Assembly (NCBI RefSeq): GCF_003460605.1
Contig: NZ_QTVN01000009.1
Coordinates: 14,778-78,777, forward strand
Direction: 5' to 3'
Source of the DNA: Ruminococcus sp. AF31-8BH
GTDB lineage: Bacteria; Bacillota; Clostridia; Lachnospirales; Lachnospiraceae
Length of the DNA: 64,000 nucleotides
Below, piece by piece: positions 52,126 to 61,168 of this stretch. The notes beneath the pieces were generated by a model, which was not told the origin of the DNA, searched no databases, and saw only the letters and a list, made by a program, of their open reading frames with translations. The position numbers and the translations under genes were made by a program. The stretch's first letter is position 1. Every line of letters starts with the position of its first letter.

Positions 52126-53193
52126 AGAAATTGAAAAAAAGTGCGAGAAAGTAATTGAATACAGATTTTCAGATCCCAGAAAGGCATACAATATTTGCAG
52201 TGAAATTCTGGAGCATGGTATCAGCAATGAAGAAGCTTATGAGGTAGCATATGCCCGTCTGTACATGGGGGATACCATGTTTTCCATGGGCGAGTTCCAG
52301 AAAGCTCTGGCCAATATGATGCTTGCAAAAAAAGTTCAGGAAAAATATGGATATCAGGATCTTCTGATGAAAACCTATAATATTATTGCTATTATTTATG
52401 TAAACCAGGGAGATGACCTGTTGGGCCTGGATTATTATTATAAGTCGCTAAAGCTTGCCCGCGAATGTGGTAACAAAGTGATGATGAGAATGGTGTATAA
52501 CAATATTGGAGCTTTGCTGAATAACGCGGGAGACGCTGCAGGAGCGGCAGAATATTTTAGAAAAGTATATGAACTTTGTCAAAAGAGGGAACAAAGGGAT
52601 TCGAAAAAAATTGACAATAAAAAGCAGTATCTTGTAAATCTTGCTGTTGGATATCTGGGGGAAAAGAAATATAAACAGGCAAGAAAGTATCTTGACATGG
52701 CGTCTATGGAAAGTGACGGAAAATCCCAGGACTGTTGTTCGGCAGCAGAGATTAACAGAATAGTAGATTCTGTGCGTGTTTATGTGGAAACAGGAAATAA
52801 AGCTGCTGCAATCAAAGAAGCAGAGAATATACTGTCACTTCCGGAAAAAATTTTGAAGATGTAGAAGCGTTCCGGCATTTTATTTGTCTGGCATCCTGTC
52901 TGCTTCAGCTGGAATATTTTGTAAGCCGTTATGGAGGAGATAAGTTTGTAATTCTGGGTATTAATAAATCTGACGAAGAATTAAGAGACTTTATAGAAAA
53001 GCTGTTCTGCAATATTAACAGTGCGAAGATGCCTTTTCTTGATCATATGGTCTTCCAGCATGTGACTATTTCCATGGGAGTGGTAAACAAAACCGTGGAA
53101 AGTGGTTACAGCCTGGCTGAGTTTATCAGCAGTGCGGACAATAATCTTTATGTGGCGAAGAAAAATGGAAAAAACCGATATGTATTTAAGTAG
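52118..53193 (+). pseudogene. Broken TPR-GGDEF protein
   Basis: The intact first part (52118-52864, 248 residues) is a series of TPR-like helix pairs (EVAYARLYMGDTMFSMGEFQKAL, LDYYYKSLKLARECGN). It stops at 52862-52864. A shifted frame continues without stop from about 52855 to 53193 with FRHFICLASCLLQLEYF and then the second half of a GGDEF domain: SRYGGDKFVILG, VTISMGVVN, and ADNNLYVAKKNGKNRY. The first half of the cyclase domain and the linker are missing. So one frameshift plus one large deletion. Confidence 0.7.
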
Positions 53194-53456
53194 CGCGGCT
53201 GCAGGCAGTGCCTGTAAGGAGAGAAAAACCAGTCGGATACATGGAAATCTGAAAGTTTGTTTCAGTTCTGTGAAGATTCACATGGATTCCTGCAAAAGAA
53301 GCTGTGATTTCGGCAATTAGGAGAATTGTTTTTTGCCCTGTGAAATGGTAAAATAATAAGGTAATGCAAATGGAAAATAAGGAACAGGAAGAACTGTTTT
53401 TAAAAATATTTTCCAGCAGATAAAACTAAAAAAGAAAAGTGACGAGGTGTAAAGCT

Positions 53457-54329
53457 ATGCAGGAAATGAAGCCAGTTAAAGAAGGCAAAGTGCGCGAGAT
53501 TTACGACAACGGAGACAGTCTGATCATGGTTGCAACAGACCGTATCAGCTGTTTTGACGTGATCCTGAACAACGAAGTGACTAAGAAGGGCACTGTTCTC
53601 ACACAGATGTCCAAGTTCTGGTTCGATATGACTCAGGACATCCTGCCAAACCACATGCTTTCTGTTGATGTCAAAGACATGCCGGAGTTTTTCCAGCAGG
53701 AGAAATTTGACGGAAACAGCATGATGTGCCGCAAGCTGGATATGATTCCGGTTGAGTGTATCGTTCGCGGATATATTACCGGAAGCGGCTGGGCAAGCTA
53801 CCAGAAGGACGGCACAGTCTGCGGAATTACTCTTCCGGAGGGACTGAAGGAATCAGACAAGCTGCCTGAGCCTATTTACACACCTTCTACCAAGGCTGAG
53901 ATCGGAGACCATGACGAGAATATTTCTTTCGAGCAGAGCGTTGCTCACCTTGAGAAATACTATCCGGGACATGGTCAGGAATATGCCGAGAAGATCCGTG
54001 ATTACACCATCGCATTATATAAAAAATGTGCAGAGTATGCGTTAAGCAAGGGCATCATCATTGCAGATACCAAGTTTGAGTTTGGTCTGGATGAGAATGG
54101 AAACATTGTGCTTGGCGATGAAATGCTTACACCGGACAGCTCCAGATTCTGGCCGGCAGATGGATATGAGCCAGGACATGGCCAGCCATCCTTTGACAAG
54201 CAGTTCGCCCGCGACTGGCTCAAAGCCAATCCGGACAACAACTGGACTCTCCCACAGGAAATCGTGGACAAGACCATCGACAAATACCTGCAGGCATACG
54301 AGATGCTCACAGGCAAGAAGCTGAAATAA
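53457..54329 (+). CDS. purC: Phosphoribosylaminoimidazole-succinocarboxamide synthase
   Basis: Purine biosynthesis: condenses CAIR with aspartate to SAICAR. 290 residues from ATG 53457 (GAGGTG eight bases upstream); a GTG at 53439 is less likely. Conserved blocks are EGKVREIYDNGD, ATDRISCFDV, PVECIVRGYITGSGWASY and ADTKFEFGLDENG followed by DEMLTPDSSRFW. Length is in the usual range for the longer clostridial form. A terminator follows. fhs, another one-carbon/purine gene, lies next to it in the opposite direction. Confidence 0.96.
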   Translation: MQEMKPVKEGKVREIYDNGDSLIMVATDRISCFDVILNNEVTKKGTVLTQMSKFWFDMTQDILPNHMLSVDVKDMPEFFQQEKFDGNSMMCRKLDMIPVECIVRGYITGSGWASYQKDGTVCGITLPEGLKESDKLPEPIYTPSTKAEIGDHDENISFEQSVAHLEKYYPGHGQEYAEKIRDYTIALYKKCAEYALSKGIIIADTKFEFGLDENGNIVLGDEMLTPDSSRFWPADGYEPGHGQPSFDKQFARDWLKANPDNNWTLPQEIVDKTIDKYLQAYEMLTGKKLK

Positions 54330-54348
54330 TTACATAAAACCAAAACCA

Positions 54349-54377
54349 GCCGGGGAATTGCTCCCCGGCGATTTTTT
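54349..54377 (+). terminator. Terminator of purC
   Basis: GCCGGGGA pairs with TCCCCGGC around five bases, then six T. Confidence 0.85.
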
Positions 54378-54379
54378 GC

Positions 54380-54414
54380 AAAAAAATTCCCGGGAGGTAA
54401 TATTCTCCCGGGAA
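54380..54414 (-). terminator. Terminator of fhs
   Basis: On the minus strand TTCCCGGGAG pairs with CTCCCGGGAA and is followed by seven T (plus-strand A 54380-54386). Confidence 0.85.
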
Positions 54415-54432
54415 TTTATAGTTAAATTTCAA

Positions 54433-56118
54433 TTAGAACAGTCCTGTGATCTTGCCTGTTTCGTCTACGTCGATCTTCTCAGCAGCCGGAACCTTCGGAA
54501 GACCTGGCATGGTCATGATCTCGCCGGTAAGGGCCACGATGAAGCCTGCACCTGCGGAAATCTTCAGGTTACGAACAGTTACTTCGAAGTCTGTCGGAGC
54601 GCCAAGCTTGGTCTGGTCATCTGTTAAGCTGTACTGTGTCTTTGCAACGCAGATCGGACAGTTGCCAAAGCCAAGAGCCTCCAGCTGTTTTGCCTGTTTC
54701 TGAGCGTTGGCTGTAAGAACAACTCTCTTGCCGCCATAAATCTTCTGAACGATATTGTTCAGCTTATCTTCGATAGAGCCCTCAAGCTCGTAGGAATATG
54801 TGAAGTCGTTCGGCTCTTCAACCAGACGGATAACTTCCTCTGCTAACTTCTTGCCGCCTTCGCCGCCTTTTGCCCATACTTCGGAAAGTGCAACGTTAAC
54901 GCCAAGCTCTTTGCATTTTGCTTCTACAAGGTCAAGCTCTGCCTTTGTGTCGGTCGGGAATGCGTTGATTGCAACAACACATGGAAGCTTGTAAACGTTC
55001 TTGATATTGCTTACATGTTTCAGCAGGTTCGGAAGACCTTTCTCAAGAGCCTCCAGGTTCTCGTTGTTCAGATCTGCTTTTGCAACGCCGCCGTTATATT
55101 TAAGAGCACGAACGGTAGCAACGATTACAACTGCGTTTGGATGAAGGTCAGCCATACGGCACTTGATGTCAAGGAACTTCTCAGCACCAAGGTCAGCACC
55201 GAATCCAGCCTCTGTGATTGCATAATCAGCAAGCTTCAGAGCCATCTTTGTAGCGGTTACAGAGTTGCATCCGTGAGCGATGTTTGCAAATGGTCCGCCG
55301 TGAACGATTGCAGGTACATGCTCAAGAGTCTGAACCAGGTTCGGTTTCAGGGCATCTTTCAGAAGTGCTGTCATAGCACCCTCTGCGTGGAGGTCACCAG
55401 CTGTAACTGGTTTCTGCTCTGATGGTTTGCCGTATGTATAACCAATGATCATTCTGGCAAGTCTCTTCTTCAGGTCTGTGATGTCGCTTGCCAGGCAGAG
55501 AACTGCCATAATTTCGGAAGCAACGGTGATGTCATAGCCGTCTTCACGAGGCATACCGTTTGTTCTTCCGCCAAGTCCGTCTACTACATTACGAAGCTGA
55601 CGGTCGTTCATATCTACGCATCTTCTCCATGTGATCTTACGTGGGTCAATGTTCAGAGCGTTGCCCTGGAAAATGTGGTTGTCGATCATTGCTGCCAGAA
55701 GGTTGTTAGCTGCGCCAATCGCATGGAAGTCACCTGTGAAGTGAAGGTTGATATCCTCCATAGGAACAACCTGTGCATATCCGCCGCCTGCTGCGCCGCC
55801 CTTTACACCGAATACCGGTCCAAGGGATGGCTCACGAAGTGCAACCATAACACTCTTACCCATCTGCTGCATAGCATCTGCAAGACCAACAGTTGTAGTT
55901 GTTTTTCCTTCTCCTGCCGGAGTCGGGTTGATGGCTGTAACAAGGATCAGCTTGCCATCCTTCTTGTCGGTTTCTTTTAACAGATTGTAGTCGATTTTTG
56001 CTTTGTATTTGCCGTACTGCTCAAGATACTTGTCATCAATACCTGCCTTAGCCGCAATCTCAGTAATTGGTTTCATTTCGCATTCCTGTGCGATTTCGAT
56101 GTCACTTTTAAACCCCAT
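54433..56118 (-). CDS. fhs: Formate-tetrahydrofolate ligase
   Basis: Makes 10-formyl-tetrahydrofolate from formate, THF and ATP; supplies one-carbon units for purines and acetogenic metabolism. 561 residues, normal length. The ATP loop is [16 protein letters not shown] near residues 65-80, followed by [22 protein letters not shown] split over the next strand, the [15 protein letters not shown] [11 protein letters not shown] segment and the end [11 protein letters not shown]. The start at 56118 follows AAAGGAGC. It is controlled by the ZTP riboswitch directly upstream. Confidence 0.96.
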   Translation of the reverse strand: MGFKSDIEIAQECEMKPITEIAAKAGIDDKYLEQYGKYKAKIDYNLLKETDKKDGKLILVTAINPTPAGEGKTTTTVGLADAMQQMGKSVMVALREPSLGPVFGVKGGAAGGGYAQVVPMEDINLHFTGDFHAIGAANNLLAAMIDNHIFQGNALNIDPRKITWRRCVDMNDRQLRNVVDGLGGRTNGMPREDGYDITVASEIMAVLCLASDITDLKKRLARMIIGYTYGKPSEQKPVTAGDLHAEGAMTALLKDALKPNLVQTLEHVPAIVHGGPFANIAHGCNSVTATKMALKLADYAITEAGFGADLGAEKFLDIKCRMADLHPNAVVIVATVRALKYNGGVAKADLNNENLEALEKGLPNLLKHVSNIKNVYKLPCVVAINAFPTDTKAELDLVEAKCKELGVNVALSEVWAKGGEGGKKLAEEVIRLVEEPNDFTYSYELEGSIEDKLNNIVQKIYGGKRVVLTANAQKQAKQLEALGFGNCPICVAKTQYSLTDDQTKLGAPTDFEVTVRNLKISAGAGFIVALTGEIMTMPGLPKVPAAEKIDVDETGKITGLF

Positions 56119-56214
56119 AATAAAAGCTCCTTTCGTTGTGTAAGATTAAATGGTTTGCAATACCGCTCCTTAAAAAGGCAGCGGCATTATCCCTCGTAAA
56201 AGAGGTACCGCCCG

Positions 56215-56316
56215 GTAAAAAAAGGACAGTATCTGAAAGTTCAAATACTGCCCAGACGGTCGGCTATGATCTGCTTCCGAAGTCCTTGTGGTAAACTCCA
56301 CGATCCGTCAGTATTC
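56215..56316 (-). ncRNA. ZTP riboswitch with terminator, fhs leader
   Basis: On the minus strand the leader has a first domain around GACGGATCGTGGAG (56298-56311) and the hallmark second hairpin GCCGACCGTCTGGGC ending at 56250. The last GGGC is also the start of a terminator stem, GGGCAGTATTTGAAC with GTTCAGATACTGTCC region, followed by seven T. Aptamer and terminator thus exclude each other. ZTP riboswitches sense the purine intermediate ZMP/ZTP, which builds up when 10-formyl-THF is short, so turning on fhs makes sense. Confidence 0.88.
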
Positions 56317-56340
56317 AGAAGCTTTTCAATTGATGCATTA

Positions 56341-56369
56341 ATTGTATCATTAAAAAAACATCTTGTCAA
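56341..56369 (-). promoter_or_regulatory. Promoter of fhs
   Basis: Minus strand TTGACA (56364-56369), 17 bases, TACAAT (56341-56346). Transcription would start about 18 bases before the aptamer. Confidence 0.8.
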
Positions 56370-56375
56370 GAAAAT

Positions 56376-56421
56376 AACGAACAGCATTATTGTCAAAAAA
56401 CGAACAGCATATTTGTGAAAA
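56376..56421. repeat. Two tandem 23-bp direct repeats upstream of fhs promoter
   Basis: Each unit begins AACGAACAGCAT and ends AAAA; 20 of 23 positions agree. They cover 56376-56398 and 56399-56421, just upstream of the fhs -35. The CGAAC core resembles half of a PurR PurBox. Confidence 0.6.
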
Positions 56422-56593
56422 GTAACAAAAATTTAAAAAGACATTCCATATATATCTTGTAATTTAGAATGCTTTCAGAAAGGCTTCATAAAAATTTTAT
56501 GACTTGGACAGTTGCGTATGGGGACAAGTATTGTTAGAATATAATATGAAATTTTTAATGACAAATCTGTTATAGAAAGGTTGAATCAATCAG

Positions 56594-57037
56594 ATGAACA
56601 GAACTGAATTTCTGGATACATTGAGAAGCCAGCTGTCCGGTCAGATGCATGAGGGCAAGGTGGCTGCACATGTGCGTTATTATGAGGATTATATTCAGTC
56701 CCAGGTGAGAAGCGGCCGTGATGAACAGCAGGTTCTTGCGGAGCTTGGAGATCCAAGGCTGATCGCCAGGACTTTACTTGATACAGATGTGGATGATGGT
56801 CAGGCTGACTATGCAGAGTACAGCACTTATTCAGACGAGACAGAGGACACACAGAGCTCCGGCGGGAAGCATGCCCATGTATGGCGCTTTGATACCTGGT
56901 ACAGCAAGCTGCTTGGCGTTGTAGGCCTGCTGATCATCGTATTTCTTTTGTTCCATATTCTGGTGGCGGTGATTCCGTTCTTCGCTGTTCTGGCAGTGAT
57001 CCTGTTTATCCTGTCACTGATCAAGAACCGGAATTAA
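56594..57037 (+). CDS. DUF1700 (HAAS-type) membrane protein
   Basis: 147 residues. The N-terminal 60 residues are the DUF1700/HAAS helical signalling domain (FLDTLRSQLSGQMHEGKVAAHVRYYEDYI split in two helices, ELGDPRLIARTLL). A linker of polar residues follows, and one long hydrophobic stretch (residues 103-142) forms one or two membrane helices. Such proteins usually work with PadR-type regulators, but none is adjacent. GAAAGG lies upstream of ATG 56594. It is followed after 35 bases by the TtcA-like gene. Confidence 0.82.
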   Translation: MNRTEFLDTLRSQLSGQMHEGKVAAHVRYYEDYIQSQVRSGRDEQQVLAELGDPRLIARTLLDTDVDDGQADYAEYSTYSDETEDTQSSGGKHAHVWRFDTWYSKLLGVVGLLIIVFLLFHILVAVIPFFAVLAVILFILSLIKNRN

Positions 57038-57072
57038 TGGATTAAGACATTTTTTAGAGGAAAGGTTTTTCA

Positions 57073-58230
57073 ATGAGCAGTATAACAATAGAAGAATTAA
57101 AACAGTTACCCGAAAATTCTTATCAGATCATTGATATCCGCGATGAAATCGAGATTTCCCATGGCGCAGTGAAGGGCGCAGTTGCCTGTAAGCCAGAAGA
57201 AATTTTGAGCAATCCGGATGTGGATAAGGCGAAGAAGCTTGTCATCTGCTGCAGCCGCGGAATCAACAGCAAGGAAGTGGCTGAGAATCTGACGGAAGAA
57301 GGCCTGGATGCAGTGAGCCTGGAGCGCGGCTATATTGCCTGGCTTATGGACGTGATGAAGAATTCCCAGGATGAGGATTTTGCTAAGAATGTGGAGATCA
57401 GCCTCCGCAAGAAATTTAAGAAAAAAATCTGGTCCAAATTTACCAAGGCTATCAATACCTATGAGCTTGTGAAGCCGGGAGATAAGATTGCAGTCTGTAT
57501 TTCCGGCGGCAAAGACTCCATGCTTATGGCAAAATGCTTCCAGGAACTGAAGCTTCACAATAAATTTGATTTTGAGGTGAAGTTCCTTGTTATGGATCCT
57601 GGCTACAGCCCGGCCAACCGCCAGGTGATCGAGGAGAATGCGAAGAAGCTGAACATTCCCATCCGCATTTTTGAGTCAGATATTTTTGAATCTGTATTTA
57701 ATGTAGAGAAGTCTCCATGCTATCTCTGCGCCAGAATGCGAAGAGGCCATTTATATGCCTTTGCAAAAGAAATGGGCTGCAACAAGATTGCCCTGGGCCA
57801 TCATTATGATGATGTAATTGAGACCATTCTTATGGGAATGCTTTACGGCGCGCAGGTGCAGACTATGATGCCGAAGCTTCACAGCACCAATTTTGAGGGC
57901 ATGGAGCTGATCCGTCCTTTGTATCTGGTGCGTGAAGACGACATCAAGGCATGGCGGGATTACAATGACCTGCATTTTATCCAGTGCGCATGCAAGTTTA
58001 CAGATACCTGTACCACCTGCAACAACGAGAACCGCTCCAAGCGTGTGGAGATTAAGGAACTGATCCGCGACCTGAAGCAGGTGAACCCGTTTGTAGAAGG
58101 CAATATTTTCAAAAGCGTTGAGAACGTCAATATTGATACCGTTGTTGGCTACAAGCAGTATGGCGTCCGTCATTCCTTCCTGGAAAATTATGACAGGGAG
58201 AAAGAGGAAGATGAGTCACAGGAGGATTAA
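57073..58230 (+). CDS. ttcA: Rhodanese-TtcA fusion, tRNA 2-thiocytidine synthetase type
   Basis: 385 residues. Residues 1-100 are a rhodanese domain (YQIIDIRDEIEISHGAVKGA) with active-site Cys in VICCSRGINSKEVA near residue 59. Residues 105-385 are a TtcA-like PP-loop ATPase with SGGKDSMLM near 143, KSPCYLCARMRRGHLYAFA with the CxxC cluster ligands and CACKFTDTCTTCNNENR near 308. TtcA inserts sulfur at C32 of some tRNAs; here the sulfur relay domain is fused to it. The stop overlaps the end of the convergent OadB-type gene by four bases. Confidence 0.85.
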   Translation: MSSITIEELKQLPENSYQIIDIRDEIEISHGAVKGAVACKPEEILSNPDVDKAKKLVICCSRGINSKEVAENLTEEGLDAVSLERGYIAWLMDVMKNSQDEDFAKNVEISLRKKFKKKIWSKFTKAINTYELVKPGDKIAVCISGGKDSMLMAKCFQELKLHNKFDFEVKFLVMDPGYSPANRQVIEENAKKLNIPIRIFESDIFESVFNVEKSPCYLCARMRRGHLYAFAKEMGCNKIALGHHYDDVIETILMGMLYGAQVQTMMPKLHSTNFEGMELIRPLYLVREDDIKAWRDYNDLHFIQCACKFTDTCTTCNNENRSKRVEIKELIRDLKQVNPFVEGNIFKSVENVNIDTVVGYKQYGVRHSFLENYDREKEEDESQED

Positions 58231-59477
58231 CGGCTGACTTTCCTGAGAATCCATACCAGAAGGAGGATGATCAGGATAGCGGCGAAGATTCCTGCCATGC
58301 CTTTTCCCATGATGGTAAGGGCAGCCATTACGGTGTTTGCCTGATTGCAGGAAGCAGCCAGATTGATGACCATGCCTCCGGCTATGACTGAGGCAATCTG
58401 TCCGGATACATTGGCACCTGCAGCCTGCATGAGAATCACGTTGGTGGGATCTTCTTCCATTGCCATTTTCTGGATTACTCTTGAGGACATGGGGAAGGCT
58501 GAGATTCCGGCACCGCCGATCATGGGATTGATCTTTTTTTTCAGGAAAAGATTCATAAATTTGGCCAGAAGGACTCCGCCGATGGTATCCATTACGAAGG
58601 CAAAAAGCCCGATCACCAGGATCAGCAGGGTGTCTTTGGTTACGAACTGATCCGCACGCATGCTGAAGGAGATTGTGATTCCAAGAAGCAGGGTGATCAG
58701 GTTTGCCAGAATATTCTGGGCAGTATCGGACATGGTTCCAAGAACACCGCATTCACGGATCAGATTTCCGAACATAAGGAAGCCTACCAGCGCAACAGAC
58801 TGAGGGGCAACAAGTCCCACGATCATGGTTACGGCGATGGGAAAGGCAATCCTTATGGTTTTGGAAACGGATTTGGGATTGTAATCCATGTGAATGCAGC
58901 GTTCTTTTTTTGTAGTGACAAGGCGGATGGCGAAGGGCTGCACAATGGGAACCAGAGCCATGTAGGAATAGGCTGCCACTGCAATGGCGCCGATGTACCT
59001 GGAGCCAAGAACCTGGGATACCAGAATGGAGGTTGGTCCGTCTGCTGCACCGATAATTCCAATAGAGGCCGCATCTGTAAGACGAAATCCAAGCAGGGCA
59101 GCCACGAGAATAGCCGCAAATATTCCAAACTGTGCGCCGGCACCGAATAAAAACAGAGAAGGTCCGGAGAGCAGGGGGCCGAAATCAATCATTGCGCCGA
59201 TTCCAATAAACAGCAGGATCGGCATCACCTCGGAAGCTTCGATTCCCACATGAAACATCCACTCAATGACGCCGTTTGCCTGGATTCCTCCGGTGAGGGT
59301 CTGATTTACCACTCCGGAAAATGGCAGGTTTACAAGAATGGCACCAAATCCCATAGGCAAAAGCAAGGCTGGTTCGAACCCTTTCTTGATTGCCAGCCAG
59401 ATCAAAGTGATTCCTACAGCGTACATTACCAGTTGCTGCCATGTCAGAGCCATAATTCCATCTGTTAAAAATTCCAT
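58227..59477 (-). CDS. Sodium-translocating decarboxylase beta subunit (OadB family)
   Basis: 416-residue integral membrane protein; the beta subunit couples decarboxylation of oxaloacetate, methylmalonyl-CoA or glutaconyl-CoA to sodium export. Start ATG 59477 follows AAAGGAGG; a longer frame upstream runs into the leader hairpin. Hallmarks are LLFIGIGAMIDFGPLL, IGIIGAADGPTSILV with the essential Asp, the late GGAGISAFPMSSRV and GANVSGQIASVIAGG. No alpha or biotin-carrier subunit gene is adjacent, so partners are encoded elsewhere. Confidence 0.93.
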   Translation of the reverse strand: MEFLTDGIMALTWQQLVMYAVGITLIWLAIKKGFEPALLLPMGFGAILVNLPFSGVVNQTLTGGIQANGVIEWMFHVGIEASEVMPILLFIGIGAMIDFGPLLSGPSLFLFGAGAQFGIFAAILVAALLGFRLTDAASIGIIGAADGPTSILVSQVLGSRYIGAIAVAAYSYMALVPIVQPFAIRLVTTKKERCIHMDYNPKSVSKTIRIAFPIAVTMIVGLVAPQSVALVGFLMFGNLIRECGVLGTMSDTAQNILANLITLLLGITISFSMRADQFVTKDTLLILVIGLFAFVMDTIGGVLLAKFMNLFLKKKINPMIGGAGISAFPMSSRVIQKMAMEEDPTNVILMQAAGANVSGQIASVIAGGMVINLAASCNQANTVMAALTIMGKGMAGIFAAILIILLLVWILRKVSR

Positions 59478-59522
59478 AGTGTTTCCTCCTTTGGGGTAGT
59501 ATTGTGAAAAAAATATATAAAA

Positions 59523-59730
59523 AAGACTTTTATTACAATAAGGCATACCTAAAGATATGCGAATATTGTAATAAAAGTCTTGCTATTTCAATTCTATGCG
59601 GGCTTGCAGCATGCAGAAATCTTTTCGCAAATATGCTTCTGCACTGCTTACCGTTCTGACGCATGAAAATCCATAATGAATCATGCTTCCCAAAAGCAAA
59701 AATCCAATATGCCAGCTACTCCCTTTCATT
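59523..59730 (-). ncRNA. Structured OadB leader, candidate riboswitch with terminator
   Basis: Read on the minus strand. AATGAAAGGGAGTAGC (59730-59715) pairs by its first eight bases with CTTTTATT in AGCAAGACTTTTATT (59584-59570). Between them are hairpins GCATGA / TCATGC and GCAG-TGCAGAA / TTCTGCA-GCTGC. The 3' P1 strand is shared with an 18-bp perfect terminator stem (AAGACTTTTATTACAATA with its complement, 59523-59581), followed by TTTTTTA. GGGAGTAGC and GCAAGAC-TTT resemble the yybP-ykoY (manganese) consensus, but the interior fits less well, so a sodium-sensing or new class is also possible. Confidence 0.5.
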
Positions 59731-59736
59731 GTGGTC

Positions 59737-59766
59737 ATTATAGTTTGCAGAACCTGGATTTGTCAA
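59737..59766 (-). promoter_or_regulatory. Promoter of OadB-type gene
   Basis: Minus strand TTGACA (59761-59766), 18 bases, TATAAT (59737-59742). Transcription would begin at about 59730, exactly at the first base of the proposed aptamer. Confidence 0.82.
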
Positions 59767-59811
59767 CAGAAAAAAGCAGGCTTGTAAAAAAAGTTTTCCA
59801 GGGGTATGATT

Positions 59812-59859
59812 AGAGCGTGCCCTCAAAATCATTCCCGCAATCTGCATGCCCCACTTTGC
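59812..59859 (+). repeat. 48-bp REP-like repeat
   Basis: Same element as at 45244-45291 (42 of 48 identical): AGAGCGTGCCCT, AAAATCATTCCCGCAAT, CCCCACTTTGC. It lies between the divergent OadB-type and aldolase-like genes. Confidence 0.8.
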
Positions 59860-59937
59860 TGGAAATGGGGGAGATATTTCAAGCTTGTTCTGAAGCATAC
59901 AAGTTATGATACAAGTAAAGAACAGAAGGAGTACAAA

Positions 59938-60957
59938 ATGTTATATTTTGAGAACGATTACTGTGAAGGTGCCCATGAGGCGATTTTAAAAAGATTACTG
60001 GAAACAAATATGGAAAAGGTGCCGGGATATGGACAGGACCCTTACTGTGACCAGGCAAAGGAGAAAATCAAGGCTGCCTGCGGCTGCACGGATGGAGAGG
60101 TATATTTTCTGGTTGGAGGAACCCAGACAAATGCAGTGGTGATTGCATCCATGCTGAACCGCTATGAGGGCGTGCTTTCTGCAGTGACCGGACATGTGAA
60201 TGCCCATGAGGCAGGTGCCATCGAATTTACCGGACATAAGGTGCTGCCGCTTCCTCAGAAAGACGGCAAGATCTCAGCTGCAGATCTGAAGAATTATCTG
60301 GAAACCTACTATGCAGACGGAAGTTACGACCACATGGTTTTCCCGGGAATGGTATATATTTCCCATCCCACAGAATACGGAACCCTTTACACCAGACAGG
60401 AACTGGAAGATATTTCCGGTGTGTGCAGAAAATATGAGATCCCGCTGTTCCTGGACGGCGCAAGACTTGGATACGGCCTGGTGGCAGATACGGATGTAAC
60501 TTTGAAGGACATTGCCAAATACACAGATGTATTTTATATTGGCGGCACAAAGGTAGGCGCGCTGTGCGGCGAAGCGGTTGTGTTCCCGAAAAAGACTCCG
60601 AAGCATTTCTTCACCATGATCAAGCAGCAGGGGGCACTTCTGGCCAAAGGAAGGCTTCTTGGAATTCAGTTCGATGCACTTTTCACAGACAACCTGTACC
60701 TGGAAATCAGCAAAAATGCCATTGATACAGCTGCGAAATTAAAGTCTGCCCTGAAGGAAAAGAACTATCAGTTCTTTCTCGATTCTCCTACCAATCAGAT
60801 TTTCGTAGTGCTTGAGAACCAGAAGATGGAAGAACTGGGCAAAAAGGTGAAATATGGCTTCTGGGAAAAATATGACGACAATCATACAGTGGTTCGCTTT
60901 GCAACAAGCTGGGCCACAAAGATGGAAGATATTGATGCGTTGATTGAGATCTTATAA
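59938..60957 (+). CDS. Threonine aldolase / beta-eliminating lyase family protein
   Basis: 339-residue PLP enzyme related to low-specificity L-threonine aldolase (threonine to glycine and acetaldehyde). ATG 59938 has GAAGGAG upstream; a longer frame to 59806 reads through the REP-like repeat and is not used. Motifs are ENDYCEGAHEAILKRL, FLVGGTQTNAVV, VNAHEAGAIEF with the stacking His, FLDGARLGYGL and YIGGTKVGALCGEA with the PLP Lys. Substrate specificity is not certain. Confidence 0.88.
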   Translation: MLYFENDYCEGAHEAILKRLLETNMEKVPGYGQDPYCDQAKEKIKAACGCTDGEVYFLVGGTQTNAVVIASMLNRYEGVLSAVTGHVNAHEAGAIEFTGHKVLPLPQKDGKISAADLKNYLETYYADGSYDHMVFPGMVYISHPTEYGTLYTRQELEDISGVCRKYEIPLFLDGARLGYGLVADTDVTLKDIAKYTDVFYIGGTKVGALCGEAVVFPKKTPKHFFTMIKQQGALLAKGRLLGIQFDALFTDNLYLEISKNAIDTAAKLKSALKEKNYQFFLDSPTNQIFVVLENQKMEELGKKVKYGFWEKYDDNHTVVRFATSWATKMEDIDALIEIL

Positions 60958-60980
60958 TTAACAGGGAAAGTTCTGGACCG

Positions 60981-61024
60981 TATCCATGAATGTGTTTATG
61001 CCTGGCATGGCTCATTCATGGATA
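60981..61024 (+). terminator. Hairpin after aldolase-like gene
   Basis: TATCCATGAATG (60981-60992) pairs perfectly with CATTCATGGATA (61013-61024). No T-run follows, so it may be a processing or stability hairpin rather than a true terminator. Confidence 0.45.
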
Positions 61025-61168
61025 TGATCCTGGAAAAGCCTTCGGTGTAAATGCCATAAGCGTGAAATAACAGTTTTTTCTATTATTCATATCATTATTA
61101 AAATCCAAAAGTAAGTAAAATTTCACAAAGTCTTATATATATTTTGTTGCAGTCTGTCAGTAAACAAC

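Noticed and set aside
53364..53423. 19-codon open frame before purC (starts MQMENKEQEEL)
   Set aside because: It has a weak ribosome site but no similarity or conservation that I can judge; too short to call.
56338..56421. Short CRISPR-like tandem repeat
   Set aside because: Only two contiguous units without spacers; better explained as operator repeats or a local duplication.
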